Translations under genes and position numbers: made by a program
NCBI RefSeq assembly: GCF_900177515.1
Contig: NZ_FXAK01000001.1
Coordinates: 494,001-558,000, forward strand
Reading direction: 5' to 3'
DNA: 64,000 nt
Origin: Azospirillum oryzae
Lineage (GTDB): Bacteria; Pseudomonadota; Alphaproteobacteria; Azospirillales; Azospirillaceae
Shown here: positions 8,892 through 17,217 of the stretch, one piece after another
Position numbering within the stretch: the stretch's first letter is position 1
Layout of the letters: each line of letters begins with the position of its first letter
The notes under the pieces: model-generated
The model's database searches: none
What the model was told of the DNA's origin: nothing
What the model saw: only the letters and a program-made list of their open reading frames with translations

Positions 8892-9701
8892 TCAGGCGGT
8901 GGGGCCGTACTTGTTGCGCTGGCTGGCGTGCCAGGGGATGGCGAAGCGTTCGGCCACGTCGATGACCCAGAACAGCACGACGCCCATCAGCGCCAGCACT
9001 GTCAGCGCCGCGAACATCAGGGGAAGTTCGAAATTGCCGATGGAGCGCTGCAGGACGAAGCCGATGCCGGAGTTGGAGCCGACGAACTCGCCGACCACCG
9101 CCCCCACCACCGCCAGCGTGATGGACACCTTCAGCCCGGCGAAGATCGCCGGCAGCGCATGCGGCAGGCTGACCATCTGGAAGGTCTGCAGGCGCGACGC
9201 CTTCATCGACCGGGCCAGATCCATCATCTCGCCGTCCACCGACTTGAAGCCCTGGACCGCCGAGACGACGACCGGGAAGAAGCCCAGCAGGAAGGCGGCG
9301 ATCACCTTCGGCATCAGGCCGAAGCCGAACCACACCACGAACAGCGGCGCGATGGCGACCTTGGGGATCGACTGCGAGAAGACCAGCAGCGGGTAGACAT
9401 AGGCCTCCACCGTGCGCGATCCGGCGATCAGCATCGCGATGGGAATGCCGAACAGCACCGACAGCGCGAAGCCGCCCAGCGTCGCCGTGAATGTAGGCAC
9501 GGATTCGGACAGCAGTCGCGGCCACTCGTCGATCATCGCCATCACGACGTCGCCGGGCTTCGGCACCAGATAGGCGGGCACCCCGAACAGCCGGACCGCC
9601 AGATCCCACAGAACAAGCAGGATCACGATCAGCAGGATGGGGCGGACCAAATCGGAATTCAGCAGGCGCAACGCTGCGCCCGAGCGGGAGCGGGGTTCCA
9701 T
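8892..9701 (-). CDS. ABC transporter permease, SsuC/TauC type
   Basis: 269 residues with about six membrane helices and the conserved cytoplasmic loop (the FQMVSLPHALPAIFAGLK region) that contacts the ATPase. It is first in the operon, and its ATG at 9701 has GGAGGAG 5 nt upstream. The downstream binding-protein gene starts after a 112-base gap. As a homodimer it would form the inner-membrane channel of the importer. Confidence 0.9.
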   Translation of the reverse strand: MEPRSRSGAALRLLNSDLVRPILLIVILLVLWDLAVRLFGVPAYLVPKPGDVVMAMIDEWPRLLSESVPTFTATLGGFALSVLFGIPIAMLIAGSRTVEAYVYPLLVFSQSIPKVAIAPLFVVWFGFGLMPKVIAAFLLGFFPVVVSAVQGFKSVDGEMMDLARSMKASRLQTFQMVSLPHALPAIFAGLKVSITLAVVGAVVGEFVGSNSGIGFVLQRSIGNFELPLMFAALTVLALMGVVLFWVIDVAERFAIPWHASQRNKYGPTA

Positions 9702-9748
9702 GCGTCTCCTCCGGCCGGCGGGCTCGGAGCGGCGGGGCGGCCGCGATG

Positions 9749-9768
9749 TTTTAACCGGCTGGTTAAAA
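9749..9768 (-). promoter_or_regulatory. probable TetR operator over the operon promoter
   Basis: Perfect 8-bp dyad TTTTAACC / GGTTAAAA separated by GGCT, centred about 58 nt upstream of the permease ATG. Its inner form TTAACC-N4-GGTTAA has the same layout as the E. coli RutR site TTGACC-N4-GGTCAA. On the minus strand a TTGACC at 9795-9790 could be a -35 box. The matching -10 region (around 9772-9767, weak) would overlap the dyad, which suits repression. Confidence 0.6.
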
Positions 9769-10021
9769 GTACGGCTGCCTGCCCCTTGCGGTCAACACAG
9801 AAAATGGTGGTACCGGATGGTTCGTGGCAGCGACGATGCGGCCGGCCGATGGAGGGCGTCGCGATGGATGTTTTCCGGGGGCGTCATGCCTTCCTGAACG
9901 CGCGGTACCGGCCCGCCTCGGGCCTCGCCAGGGCCCGGTCCAGTCATGGCAGCAAGTGATGGCAACAAGATCTCGATATCCGAGGTCTCGACCGTGGCTC
10001 AAGGGTGTGTTCGGCGGGTGC

Positions 10022-10162
10022 TTACCGTCCGCTGCTCTCGTTGTTCTTCTTCGCTCGCTCCGCCTTCGCCTTATCGTGATGCCACTTGATGGCGAAGAAC
10101 ATGCCCGTGCCCAGCACGATGATCTTGAACGGGAAGAAGACCAAAGGGAACCAGTCGTACAT
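10022..10162 (-). CDS. 46-residue membrane protein next to DUF983 gene
   Basis: A small gene read by hand from ATG 10162 to TAA 10022. An ATG at 10171 would add three residues, but GGAG spacing favours 10162. The protein begins MYDWFPLVFFPFKIIVLGTG, giving one strong membrane helix (about residues 4-26). A highly charged tail rich in Lys, Arg, His and Glu follows. It starts 24 nt after the DUF983 stop on the same strand, so the two are probably co-transcribed. I do not know a function. The hydrophobic and charged partition, good ribosome site and operon context argue that it is a real gene. Confidence 0.65.
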   Translation of the reverse strand: MYDWFPLVFFPFKIIVLGTGMFFAIKWHHDKAKAERAKKNNESSGR

Positions 10163-10186
10163 TCTGAACATCTCCAGGCTATGGCA

Positions 10187-10576
10187 CTATCTATCGTCAG
10201 AAGAACTGAAACGGGCTTCCTCGGCCTTGTAGAAGTATTGGCTGGCCACCAGCCAACCCTTCAACGGCCGCAAGGGCGGAATACAGGTCAGCAACAGGAA
10301 GGGCAGGGTCGTGACGAGGTGTACCCAGTAAGGGGATTCAAACTTCACCTCGATCCAGAGAGCCAGGATGACCGTAGGAATGCAGGCGAAGCAGATGACG
10401 AAGAAGGCGGGGCCGTCAGCCGGATCGGCGTAGGAGTAGTCCAGGCCACAGACCTCGCAATGGGAGCGCAGCGTCAGGAAGCCGCTGAACAGATGACCCT
10501 GGCCGCAGCGTGGGCAACGGCCACGCAGGCCGGTGCTGAGCGGGGAAAGAGGCGGCCACTCCTGTTCGGAAGACAT
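10187..10576 (-). CDS. DUF983 family zinc-ribbon membrane protein
   Basis: 129 residues from the ATG at 10576, which has AAGGA 7 nt upstream; an ATG at 10597 is possible. A CPRCGQG motif near the N-terminus and a second CEVCG form a four-cysteine zinc ribbon. Two adjacent membrane helices and a conserved WIEVKFESPYWVH segment follow. DUF983 proteins are short inner-membrane proteins common in alphaproteobacteria; no biochemical role is established. Its only evident partner is the 46-residue membrane protein just downstream. Confidence 0.85.
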   Translation of the reverse strand: MSSEQEWPPLSPLSTGLRGRCPRCGQGHLFSGFLTLRSHCEVCGLDYSYADPADGPAFFVICFACIPTVILALWIEVKFESPYWVHLVTTLPFLLLTCIPPLRPLKGWLVASQYFYKAEEARFSSSDDR

Positions 10577-10599
10577 CGCATGGTCCTTCGGAGGCATTG

Positions 10600-11004
10600 G
10601 CAGGCATTGTCTGCATGCAATGTGTGACCGTATGCTCCAATAAGGCCTACAATGTCAACCTAAATGCATGCAATATGCCGCCGGTATCCATGCAACCAGG
10701 GAAGGGGTGGTGGGTGCCTCGGTCATAAGGTCGGCCAGTTGCCGCAATGTCTCGCGGCGATGGAGCGGCACGGCGGGCCTGCCGAGCGATCGCGGGCCGG
10801 CCGAGCGATCGATTGTTGGCACCCAAGCCGGATCGTCAGCGGAGCGCGACACGCCGCGACCTCATCTCCATACAATGCGGCATTGCGGCTCTTACCTGTA
10901 AGCAGTCAAAGAAAATATATGTTCTCACGCGCCAACTCGCGGCGCTGGTGGCAAGGCTGCAGTCACGGTCGTAGCCGCCGATCGCGCGGTCCTCCAATGC
11001 GAAC
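10600..11004. other. intergenic region without a recognisable gene
   Basis: About 400 bases between the DUF983 gene and the beta-helix gene. Short frames occur on both strands, but none shows a ribosome site or protein-like composition. There are several ATGCATGC-like steps near 10610-10690 and a direct repeat GCCGAGCGATCG at about 10779 and 10799. I see no convincing promoter or RNA gene. Confidence 0.5.
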
Positions 11005-11029
11005 GGGCCGCCCGTCGCCGGGCGGCCCG
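11004..11029 (-). terminator. hairpin after beta-helix gene
   Basis: Perfect 11-bp stem CGGGCCGCCCG / CGGGCGGCCCG with loop TCGC, starting 27 nt beyond the stop codon at 11056 on the minus strand. There is no U-tract, so it may act as a 3'-end stabiliser or a weak terminator. Confidence 0.55.
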
Positions 11030-11055
11030 CAATCAGCTCGCGATGTTAAGCCGGA

Positions 11056-12942
11056 TCAGCCGATCAGGCCGATGTCGTGGGTGGGGATCTGGTCGAAGCC
11101 ATGGGCGTAAACCGACGAATCCGCCGACAGGCTGTAATCGTGCGCGCCCGGATTGACGAATCCCGGATCGACCATCGTCGAGCCCTTGTCGTAGCCGGCC
11201 GCCTGCCATTCCGCCAGATTGCCCTTGCCGCCGCCGGCCAGCACCTGCGGCCAGACGTCGAACATGTCCTGCGACGTGTTCAGGTGGCTATAGAAGTTGT
11301 CGTGGATGTTGCCGACATTGGCCGGGCCATAGATGTGGACGGCGGTGCCGTCGCTGACGTCGACCACGTTGCCGGAAACGTCGTTGCCGGTCATGGCGTG
11401 ACCCTTCCAGCCGCTCCAGGCCACCGGCTGCTGCAGGCCGATCTGGGCGCCGCTGTTGTCGGCGATCACATTCTCGGTGACCTTGTTGTCCCAGCCGCCA
11501 TGCAGGAACACGCCGCCGATATTGCCGTGGACGAGGTTGCCCTTCACCGTGGCGCCGCTGGTCCAGTCGTCCAGATAGATGCCCCAGCTCGCCACCTGAC
11601 CCGTCGGGTTGGTCGCCGTGGTGCCGGTCACCTCGTTGTTGACGACGGTGTGGCCGGTCAGGTCCTGCTGGCGGTTTATCAGATAGATGCCGCCGCCGTC
11701 GTTCGATTCCAGATTGGCGTCGACGACCTTGTTGAAGGCGACCGTCACCCGGTGCGAGGCGTCGCTGCCGTCGGTCTGGACCGAGCCGACCGCGATGGCC
11801 TTCTCCGGCGAGTCCTCGACCAGATTGTGCGTGACCTGGACGTCGGAGCTGCCGTTGACCCAGATGCCGGCATCGCCACGGTCGGCGGCGTTCGGGCGGG
11901 TGATGTGGTTGTCGGACACGACCGTCGAGTTCGAGCCGGCCTTGACGAAGATGGATTCTGCGCCGGTGCTTTCGAACTGGTTGCCGACCACCTTGCTGTT
12001 GGCGCTGTTCTGCACGGTGATGCCGTAGCCGCCGCCCTTCACCTCGTTGTTGGCAAAGGTCAGGCCGGACGCCTTGTCGGCGAAGACATAATGTCCGCTC
12101 GTGACGCCGTCGGTGAAGCTCAGCCCCTCGATGGTGACGTTCTGGGCGCCGCTGACGCCGAAGGACACCGACGCCTGCGACCCGCCATGGATCACCGCCT
12201 TCTCGTTGCCGTAGCCGGTGAAGGTGACACCGGAATCCTGGCCGGTCAGCCAGACCGGGCTGTTCGGGTGGTAATCGCCGCCGCGGACATAGGTGGTGTC
12301 GATGTTCGGGTCGGCCCGCATCGCGGTCTGCGCCTTGGCCAGGCTGGCGAAGGGACCGTCGGTGCCGTCGGCGTTCGGAGCGGCCAGCTTGCCGGACCAG
12401 CTGTCCTTGCCGTTGGTGGCGACGTAGAAGCCCGGACCGCTCGGCTGCGGGACGCTCGGGCTGGGGGTGCTCGGCGTCGGATCGGGCGCCTCGCTCACGG
12501 GTGGAATGGGGGCCGGCGGGACGGGCGTCGGCGTGGTGGGAGTCGTCACGCCGTCCGCGGCGAAATAGCTCTTGTCGGCATCGACGACCAGCGCGCCGTT
12601 CCACCACATGCCGGACTGCCCGTCGGCGACGTCATGGCCGTCGAGCGCGCCCTTGTCGTAGGTGACATGGTCGGCGGTCGGCAGGACCGATTTGCCGTTG
12701 ATGGTGATCTCGTTGACGATCAGGTTGCGGTCGGTGCCGTTAAAGACCCCGTCATTGTCGTACTGGACCTGGATCTTGTGGTCCTGGTTCTCGGCGATGT
12801 CCGTCTTGAAGACGAAGTCCTTGGCCGTGGCACCCGTGGTGCCCTCACCGATCTGCTTGCCGTCGACCAGCAGATTGAAATGCGCGTCGAGGGTCCCCTT
12901 CGCGTTCACGGTGATGGTCGAGTTCCCGGAGGTCGTGGCCAT
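11056..12942 (-). CDS. parallel beta-helix protein with N-terminal carbohydrate-binding-like domain
   Basis: 628 residues from the ATG at 12942 (AAGGA 9 nt upstream); the frame runs further up without a good start. Residues 1-110 form a beta-rich domain (TLDAHFNLLVDGKQIGEG, then NDGVFNGTDRNLIVNEITINGK) resembling calcium-dependent xylan-binding modules. A Pro/Thr linker follows near 145-175. The rest is a right-handed beta-helix built from repeated NxxxG turns, such as NNEVKGGGYGITVQNSANSKVVGNQF, as in NosD and pectate-lyase-like proteins. There is no Sec signal peptide, so export would need another route, for example type I secretion. A role on plant or bacterial polysaccharide is likely; the activity is unknown. 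Confidence 0.78.
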   Translation of the reverse strand: MATTSGNSTITVNAKGTLDAHFNLLVDGKQIGEGTTGATAKDFVFKTDIAENQDHKIQVQYDNDGVFNGTDRNLIVNEITINGKSVLPTADHVTYDKGALDGHDVADGQSGMWWNGALVVDADKSYFAADGVTTPTTPTPVPPAPIPPVSEAPDPTPSTPSPSVPQPSGPGFYVATNGKDSWSGKLAAPNADGTDGPFASLAKAQTAMRADPNIDTTYVRGGDYHPNSPVWLTGQDSGVTFTGYGNEKAVIHGGSQASVSFGVSGAQNVTIEGLSFTDGVTSGHYVFADKASGLTFANNEVKGGGYGITVQNSANSKVVGNQFESTGAESIFVKAGSNSTVVSDNHITRPNAADRGDAGIWVNGSSDVQVTHNLVEDSPEKAIAVGSVQTDGSDASHRVTVAFNKVVDANLESNDGGGIYLINRQQDLTGHTVVNNEVTGTTATNPTGQVASWGIYLDDWTSGATVKGNLVHGNIGGVFLHGGWDNKVTENVIADNSGAQIGLQQPVAWSGWKGHAMTGNDVSGNVVDVSDGTAVHIYGPANVGNIHDNFYSHLNTSQDMFDVWPQVLAGGGKGNLAEWQAAGYDKGSTMVDPGFVNPGAHDYSLSADSSVYAHGFDQIPTHDIGLIG

Positions 12943-13224
12943 TGGTCCGTATCCTTGGCGGTTGCGATGCGGCGCCACCATGGCCAGACGGCTGGGGCAT
13001 TGGTGAGGCATTTTTCCGGGATTCAGCGAATAGGTGGTAATTCCTGTTACTTTCCTGCGATCACTTGGCAATATCTGAAACTGATTACCCAGCATAAGCA
13101 GCGGCTGCCCCCACGATTGGTGTAGGGGTAACTCTCCCGATACCGGTTGATTGCTCAGGACAATGCGCCGTTACACGACCTCATCTGTCACGAAGTCTTT
13201 CCCAGAAGACAGAATCATTCACCG

Positions 13225-13260
13225 AAAAGAAAAACGCCCCGCACGCGGACGTGCGGGGCG
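13225..13260 (-). terminator. intrinsic terminator of the polyamine/opine-type ABC operon
   Basis: An 11-bp GC stem (CGCCCCGCACG paired with CGTGCGGGGCG, loop CGGA or its complement) is followed on the minus strand by TTTTTCTTTTC. It lies about 40 nt after the permease stop at 13299. This is the clearest Rho-independent terminator in the window. Confidence 0.9.
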
Positions 13261-13298
13261 CTCAGTCTAGGGAGGAAACCCTGTGGCGAAAACCGGCC

Positions 13299-14099
13299 TC
13301 AGTCGCGGCCCTTGCCGACCAGCAGCCGCTCCAGCCCATAGACGCGGTCGAGCACCAGCATGGCCGCCACGGTCAGGAAGATCAGCACCGCCGACACCGC
13401 CGCGACCAGCGGGTCGATGTTGTCCTGGATATAAAGGAACAGGCGGACGGGCAGGGTGGTCGTCTCCGGCGAGGCGATGAAGACCGTCATCGTCACCTCG
13501 TCGAAGCTGTTGATGAAGGCCAGCACCCATCCGCTCGCCACGCCCGGCAGGATCAGCGGCAGCGTCACCCGGCGGAAGCAGGTCCAGGAGGAGGCGCCCA
13601 GCGACGCCGCCGCATTCTCCACCGCCCGGTCCATGCCGGTCGACGCCGCCAGGATCAGCCGCAGGGCGAAGGGCAGGATGATGATGACATGGCTCAGAAC
13701 CAGCCCGGCGAAGGTGCCGCCCAGCCCGATCATGGTGAAGAAGCGCAGGAAGGCGATGCCGAGCACGATGTGCGGCACCATCAGCGGCGACAGGAACAGC
13801 GCCTGGATCGCCTCGCGCCCGAAGAACTGGTGGCGCGCGATGGCCAGCGCCGCCGGCACCGCCACCAGGATCGCCAGCGTCGACGACACCGCGCCCAGCA
13901 GCAAACTGTCCTTGAAGGCGCGGATGAATTCCGGATTGTCGCCGATGGCGCGGAACCAGCGCAGCGACAGCCCCTCGGTCGGCAGCGAGAGATAGCCCTG
14001 CGAGGTGAAGGCCACCGCGCAGACGATCAAAATCGGCGCCAGCAGGAAGCCCAGGAACAGGCAGTGGAAGATCAGCGCGATCGGGCCGTTGCGGTTCAT
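13299..14099 (-). CDS. ABC transporter permease, PotC-like
   Basis: 266 residues, about six membrane helices, with the permease loop ENAAASLGASSWTCFRRVTLPLILPG. It belongs to the spermidine/putrescine, thiamine, iron and opine group. Its ATG overlaps the stop of the PotB-like gene (ATGA). It pairs with that permease as a heterodimeric channel. This is the last gene before the strong terminator. Confidence 0.9.
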   Translation of the reverse strand: MNRNGPIALIFHCLFLGFLLAPILIVCAVAFTSQGYLSLPTEGLSLRWFRAIGDNPEFIRAFKDSLLLGAVSSTLAILVAVPAALAIARHQFFGREAIQALFLSPLMVPHIVLGIAFLRFFTMIGLGGTFAGLVLSHVIIILPFALRLILAASTGMDRAVENAAASLGASSWTCFRRVTLPLILPGVASGWVLAFINSFDEVTMTVFIASPETTTLPVRLFLYIQDNIDPLVAAVSAVLIFLTVAAMLVLDRVYGLERLLVGKGRD

Positions 14100-15025
14100 T
14101 CGAACACCTGTTTGTAGCGACGTTCGACCAGCCGGTTGCAGCCGACGATGATGACGATGTTGGCGATCAGCAGCAGCACCGCCACCGTGGCGCCCAACGG
14201 CCAGTTCAGCGTGTTCAGGAACTCGTCATAGGCGAGAGTCGCCGCCACCTTCAGCCGCCGCCCGCCGATGATCGCCGGGGTGGCGAAGGCGCTGGCCGCC
14301 AGCGCGAAGACGATGATGGAGCCCGACAGGATGCCCGGCACGATCTGCGGCAGCACCACCCGGCGCATCACCGTCAGCGGCCCGGCGCCCAGCGACAGCG
14401 CCGCATTCTCCACCTGCGGGTCGAGCCGCTGCAGCGACGCCCACACCGACAGCACCATGAAGGGCACCAGCACATGGGTCAGCGCGATGACGACGCCGGT
14501 CTCCGTATACATGAACTCGATGGGCGTCGCGATCAGCCCCAGCCCCATCAGCCCCTGGTTGACCAGCCCGGTGGAGCCGAACAGCAGCGCCCAGCCCAGC
14601 GTGCGCGACACCACCGAGATCAGCAGCGGCCCCAGCACGATCAGCAGGCAAAGCCCGCGCCACGGCGACTTCATCCGGCGCAGGATGTAGGCTTCCGGCG
14701 CGCCGAACACCGCGCACAGCAGCGTCACCAGGGCCGCGATGCGGAATGTGCGCAGGAACACCTCGTGGAAATAGTCGTCGGCGATGATGTCGGCATAGTT
14801 GCCGAGCTGCCAGACATTCTGGATGCCGCCATAGAAGCTGAAGCTGTTCAGCGACAACAGGAAGGTCATGACCAGCGGCACCAGCAGCAGCACCGCGCAC
14901 AGCGCCAGCCCCGGCGCGCTCAACAGATAGGGCGCCAGCGGCCAGCGGCGCCGGCGGCGCGGCGGCGGAGGCGCGGACGCCTGGGCGCCGGAAACCTGGG
15001 TTTCGGTGGAAGCCGCCATGCTCAT
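14096..15025 (-). CDS. ABC transporter permease, PotB-like
   Basis: 309 residues. A basic, proline-rich cytoplasmic N-terminus (PPPPRRRRRWPLAPYLLSAPG) leads into six helices. The conserved loop VENAALSLGAGPLTVMRRVVLPQIVPG is near the centre. Both ends overlap neighbouring genes by ATGA junctions, so the ATPase and the two permeases should be made in fixed proportion. An importer of a cationic nitrogen compound or opine is suggested by family and by the adjacent oxidation operon. Confidence 0.9.
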   Translation of the reverse strand: MSMAASTETQVSGAQASAPPPPRRRRRWPLAPYLLSAPGLALCAVLLLVPLVMTFLLSLNSFSFYGGIQNVWQLGNYADIIADDYFHEVFLRTFRIAALVTLLCAVFGAPEAYILRRMKSPWRGLCLLIVLGPLLISVVSRTLGWALLFGSTGLVNQGLMGLGLIATPIEFMYTETGVVIALTHVLVPFMVLSVWASLQRLDPQVENAALSLGAGPLTVMRRVVLPQIVPGILSGSIIVFALAASAFATPAIIGGRRLKVAATLAYDEFLNTLNWPLGATVAVLLLIANIVIIVGCNRLVERRYKQVFE

Positions 15026-16098
15026 GCCGCCTCCCGCACGCCGGATGCCGTATCGGGATCGGCAGGCATCACCGCCATGTCCTGCGGGCGCCAGCCGACC
15101 ATCACCCGCTCGCGCTCGGCGGGCAGGGGGGAGCCGTCATGCTGGCGGATCACCATCAGGCGCCCGGCGGCGGTCTCGATCTCGAACAGCCATTGCGTGC
15201 CCTGGAAGACGCGGGCCAGCACGGTTCCGCTGAGACCACCGGCATCGACGAAGCCGATCTTCTCCGGCCGCACCGCCAGTGCCCCCGGACCCGCCGGCAC
15301 CTCTTGAGCCACCGGCCAGACGCTGTCCGCCACGGTGATGACCGTGCCGCCGCCCGCCCCGGCGCCGACCATTCCCGGCAGCAGGTTGGTGCGGCCGAGG
15401 AAGTTGGCGACGAAGGCGTTGGCCGGCCGGTCGTAGGCGTCCTGCGGGGTGGCGACCTGCTGGATGCGGCCTTTGTTCATCACCACCACGCGGTCGGACA
15501 GCGCCATCGCCTCCGACTGGTCGTGGGTGACCAGGATCATGGTGGTGCCGACGGTGCGCTGGATGCGGCGCAGCTCGATCTGCATCTCCTCGCGCATCTT
15601 GGCGTCCAGGTTCGACAGCGGCTCGTCCAGCAGCAGCAGGCTCGGCTTGATGACCAGGGCCCGCGCCAGCGCCACGCGCTGCTGCTGGCCGCCCGACATG
15701 CGGCGGGGGTGGCGGTCGCCATACTGTTCCAGCCCGACCAGCTTCAGCGCGTCCGCCACCATGCGCTCGCGGTCGGCGCGATTGATCTTCCGCATCTCCA
15801 GCCCGAAGGCGACATTCTCCGCCGCGGTCATGTGCGGGAACAGGGCATAGCTCTGGAAGACGATGCCCAGCCCGCGCTCGTTCGGCTTCTTCGCCAGCAG
15901 ATCCTTGCCGTCCAGCGTCACCCGCCCGCCGTCGGCGTCGAGGAAGCCGGCGATCATCTGCAAGGTGGTGGTCTTGCCGCAGCCCGACGGCCCCAGCAGC
16001 GAAATCAGCTCGCCCTTCTCCACCGTCAGCGAGGCGTGATCGACCGCCGTCCAGTTTCCGAAGCGCTTGGTCAGTTGGTCGAGAACCAGATAAGCCAT
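15022..16098 (-). CDS. ABC transporter ATPase, PotA-like
   Basis: 358 residues from the ATG at 16098 (GGGAG upstream); an ATG at 16122 lies inside a palindrome and is less likely. Walker A GPSGCGKTT, signature MSGGQQQR, Walker B LLLLDEPLSNLD and H-loop THDQSEA are intact. The C-terminal third (about 270-345) is a TOBE regulatory domain (PGALAVRPEKIGF, then GTQWLFEIETAAGR). The protein drives the PotBC-like permeases encoded downstream. Confidence 0.92.
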   Translation of the reverse strand: MAYLVLDQLTKRFGNWTAVDHASLTVEKGELISLLGPSGCGKTTTLQMIAGFLDADGGRVTLDGKDLLAKKPNERGLGIVFQSYALFPHMTAAENVAFGLEMRKINRADRERMVADALKLVGLEQYGDRHPRRMSGGQQQRVALARALVIKPSLLLLDEPLSNLDAKMREEMQIELRRIQRTVGTTMILVTHDQSEAMALSDRVVVMNKGRIQQVATPQDAYDRPANAFVANFLGRTNLLPGMVGAGAGGGTVITVADSVWPVAQEVPAGPGALAVRPEKIGFVDAGGLSGTVLARVFQGTQWLFEIETAAGRLMVIRQHDGSPLPAERERVMVGWRPQDMAVMPADPDTASGVREAA

Positions 16099-16119
16099 GC
16101 CGTCGTCTCCCTCTCCCTT

Positions 16120-16149
16120 CATCCCCTCTCCCTGGGGGGAGAGGGGATG
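16120..16149 (-). promoter_or_regulatory. perfect 13-bp hairpin between binding protein and ATPase genes
   Basis: CATCCCCTCTCCC and GGGAGAGGGGATG face each other across a 4-base loop, just after the binding-protein stop at 16162. There is no U-run. Such intercistronic stems commonly protect the 3' end of the binding-protein message, giving more binding protein than membrane subunits. Its sequence is related to the CCCTCTCCC arms of the larger intergenic palindromes in this window. Confidence 0.6.
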
Positions 16150-16161
16150 CGGCTCACTTCC

Positions 16162-17217
16162 TCAGCGCTCGATCTCGCGGGTCCAGCGACGGTTCCACTG
16201 CTCGCGGTTCTTGTTGATGGTGTCCCAGTCCACCACCAGCAGCTTGCCGACCTGCTCCGGGCCATAGGGGATGCCGACCTGCTTCTCGGCCGGCAGTTCC
16301 ACCGTCTTGTTCACCGGGCCGAAACCGGCATTGACCGCCAACGCGGTCTGCGCCTCGACCCCCAGCATGTGCTGGATGAACTTCTGCGCCTCGGCGGCCT
16401 TGTCGCTGCCGGCGACCTGGCAGGCGGCGGATCCCAGCACGATGCCGCCTTCCTTCGGATAGGTGAAGGCGGCGGGGAAGCCGGTGTCGGCCAGCGCCTT
16501 GGCCCGGCCCGACCCCCACACGGCGATCACCGCCTGGTTGCTCTGGAACAGCTCGGTCATCTTGCCCGGCGACGGCTCATAGGCGAGCACGTTCGGGTTG
16601 ATCTTGTCCTTGAATTCCTTGAAGCCCGGCTCGATGTTGGTCTCGCCGCCGCCGTTCAGCCGGGCCATCATCACCAGGGCGTGCAGGCCATAGCTGTTGT
16701 TGATCGGCGGAACCACCAGCTTCTTCTTGTAGCGCGGATCCTCGATGTCCTTCCACGAGGTCGGAGCCGGGATCTTGTTCTCGTCGAAATAGGCCTTGTT
16801 GTAGACGATGCCGGTGCCGACCGCGCCGAAGTTGATCGCCTTGCCCGACGGCATCTTCGCCAGATCATAGAGCTGGTCGTAGACCGGCGCCTTCTGCAGA
16901 TCGGCGCAGAAGTTCAGCGCCACCGCCTGGTACATCGGGCCGTCGTCCAGGATGACGACGTCGATCTGCTGGTTGCCCTTCTGGGCCTGCAGCTTGGCGA
17001 GGTTGTCGGTGGAGTTGCCGGCGACATACTCGACCTTCACCCCCGTCGCCTTCTCGAAGGCCGGGATGATGTCCTTGCGCATGGTCTGCTCGAAGGAACC
17101 GCCATAGGCGGCGACATAGAGCGTCTTTTCCTGGGCTTGGGCCGTCTGGACCGCGGCCATGCCGCACCACAGGGCCGCCGTCGCCATCAACCCGCACATC
17201 ACGGAGCGCATCGTCAT
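16162..17217 (-). CDS. ABC transporter substrate-binding protein, PotD/opine type
   Basis: 351 residues with a Sec signal peptide ending at about AQAQA (residue 28). The mature part starts KTLYVAAYGGSFEQTMRKDIIPAFEKATGVKVEYVAG, typical of the spermidine/putrescine, iron and opine extracellular binding family (SBP_bac_6/8). It is the first gene of the importer operon. Transcription is divergent from nothing on the left; the LysR gene reads in the same direction further up. The ligand is unresolved. The nearby NocR/OccR-like regulator and amine oxidase subunits suggest a nitrogen-containing compound (inference). Confidence 0.88.
   Translation of the reverse strand: MTMRSVMCGLMATAALWCGMAAVQTAQAQEKTLYVAAYGGSFEQTMRKDIIPAFEKATGVKVEYVAGNSTDNLAKLQAQKGNQQIDVVILDDGPMYQAVALNFCADLQKAPVYDQLYDLAKMPSGKAINFGAVGTGIVYNKAYFDENKIPAPTSWKDIEDPRYKKKLVVPPINNSYGLHALVMMARLNGGGETNIEPGFKEFKDKINPNVLAYEPSPGKMTELFQSNQAVIAVWGSGRAKALADTGFPAAFTYPKEGGIVLGSAACQVAGSDKAAEAQKFIQHMLGVEAQTALAVNAGFGPVNKTVELPAEKQVGIPYGPEQVGKLLVVDWDTINKNREQWNRRWTREIER

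Noticed and set aside
10655..11110. Several 65-150 codon frames in the gap before the beta-helix gene
   Set aside because: They overlap each other on both strands, lack ribosome sites and have Arg/Ser/Pro-rich translations typical of non-coding GC-rich DNA.
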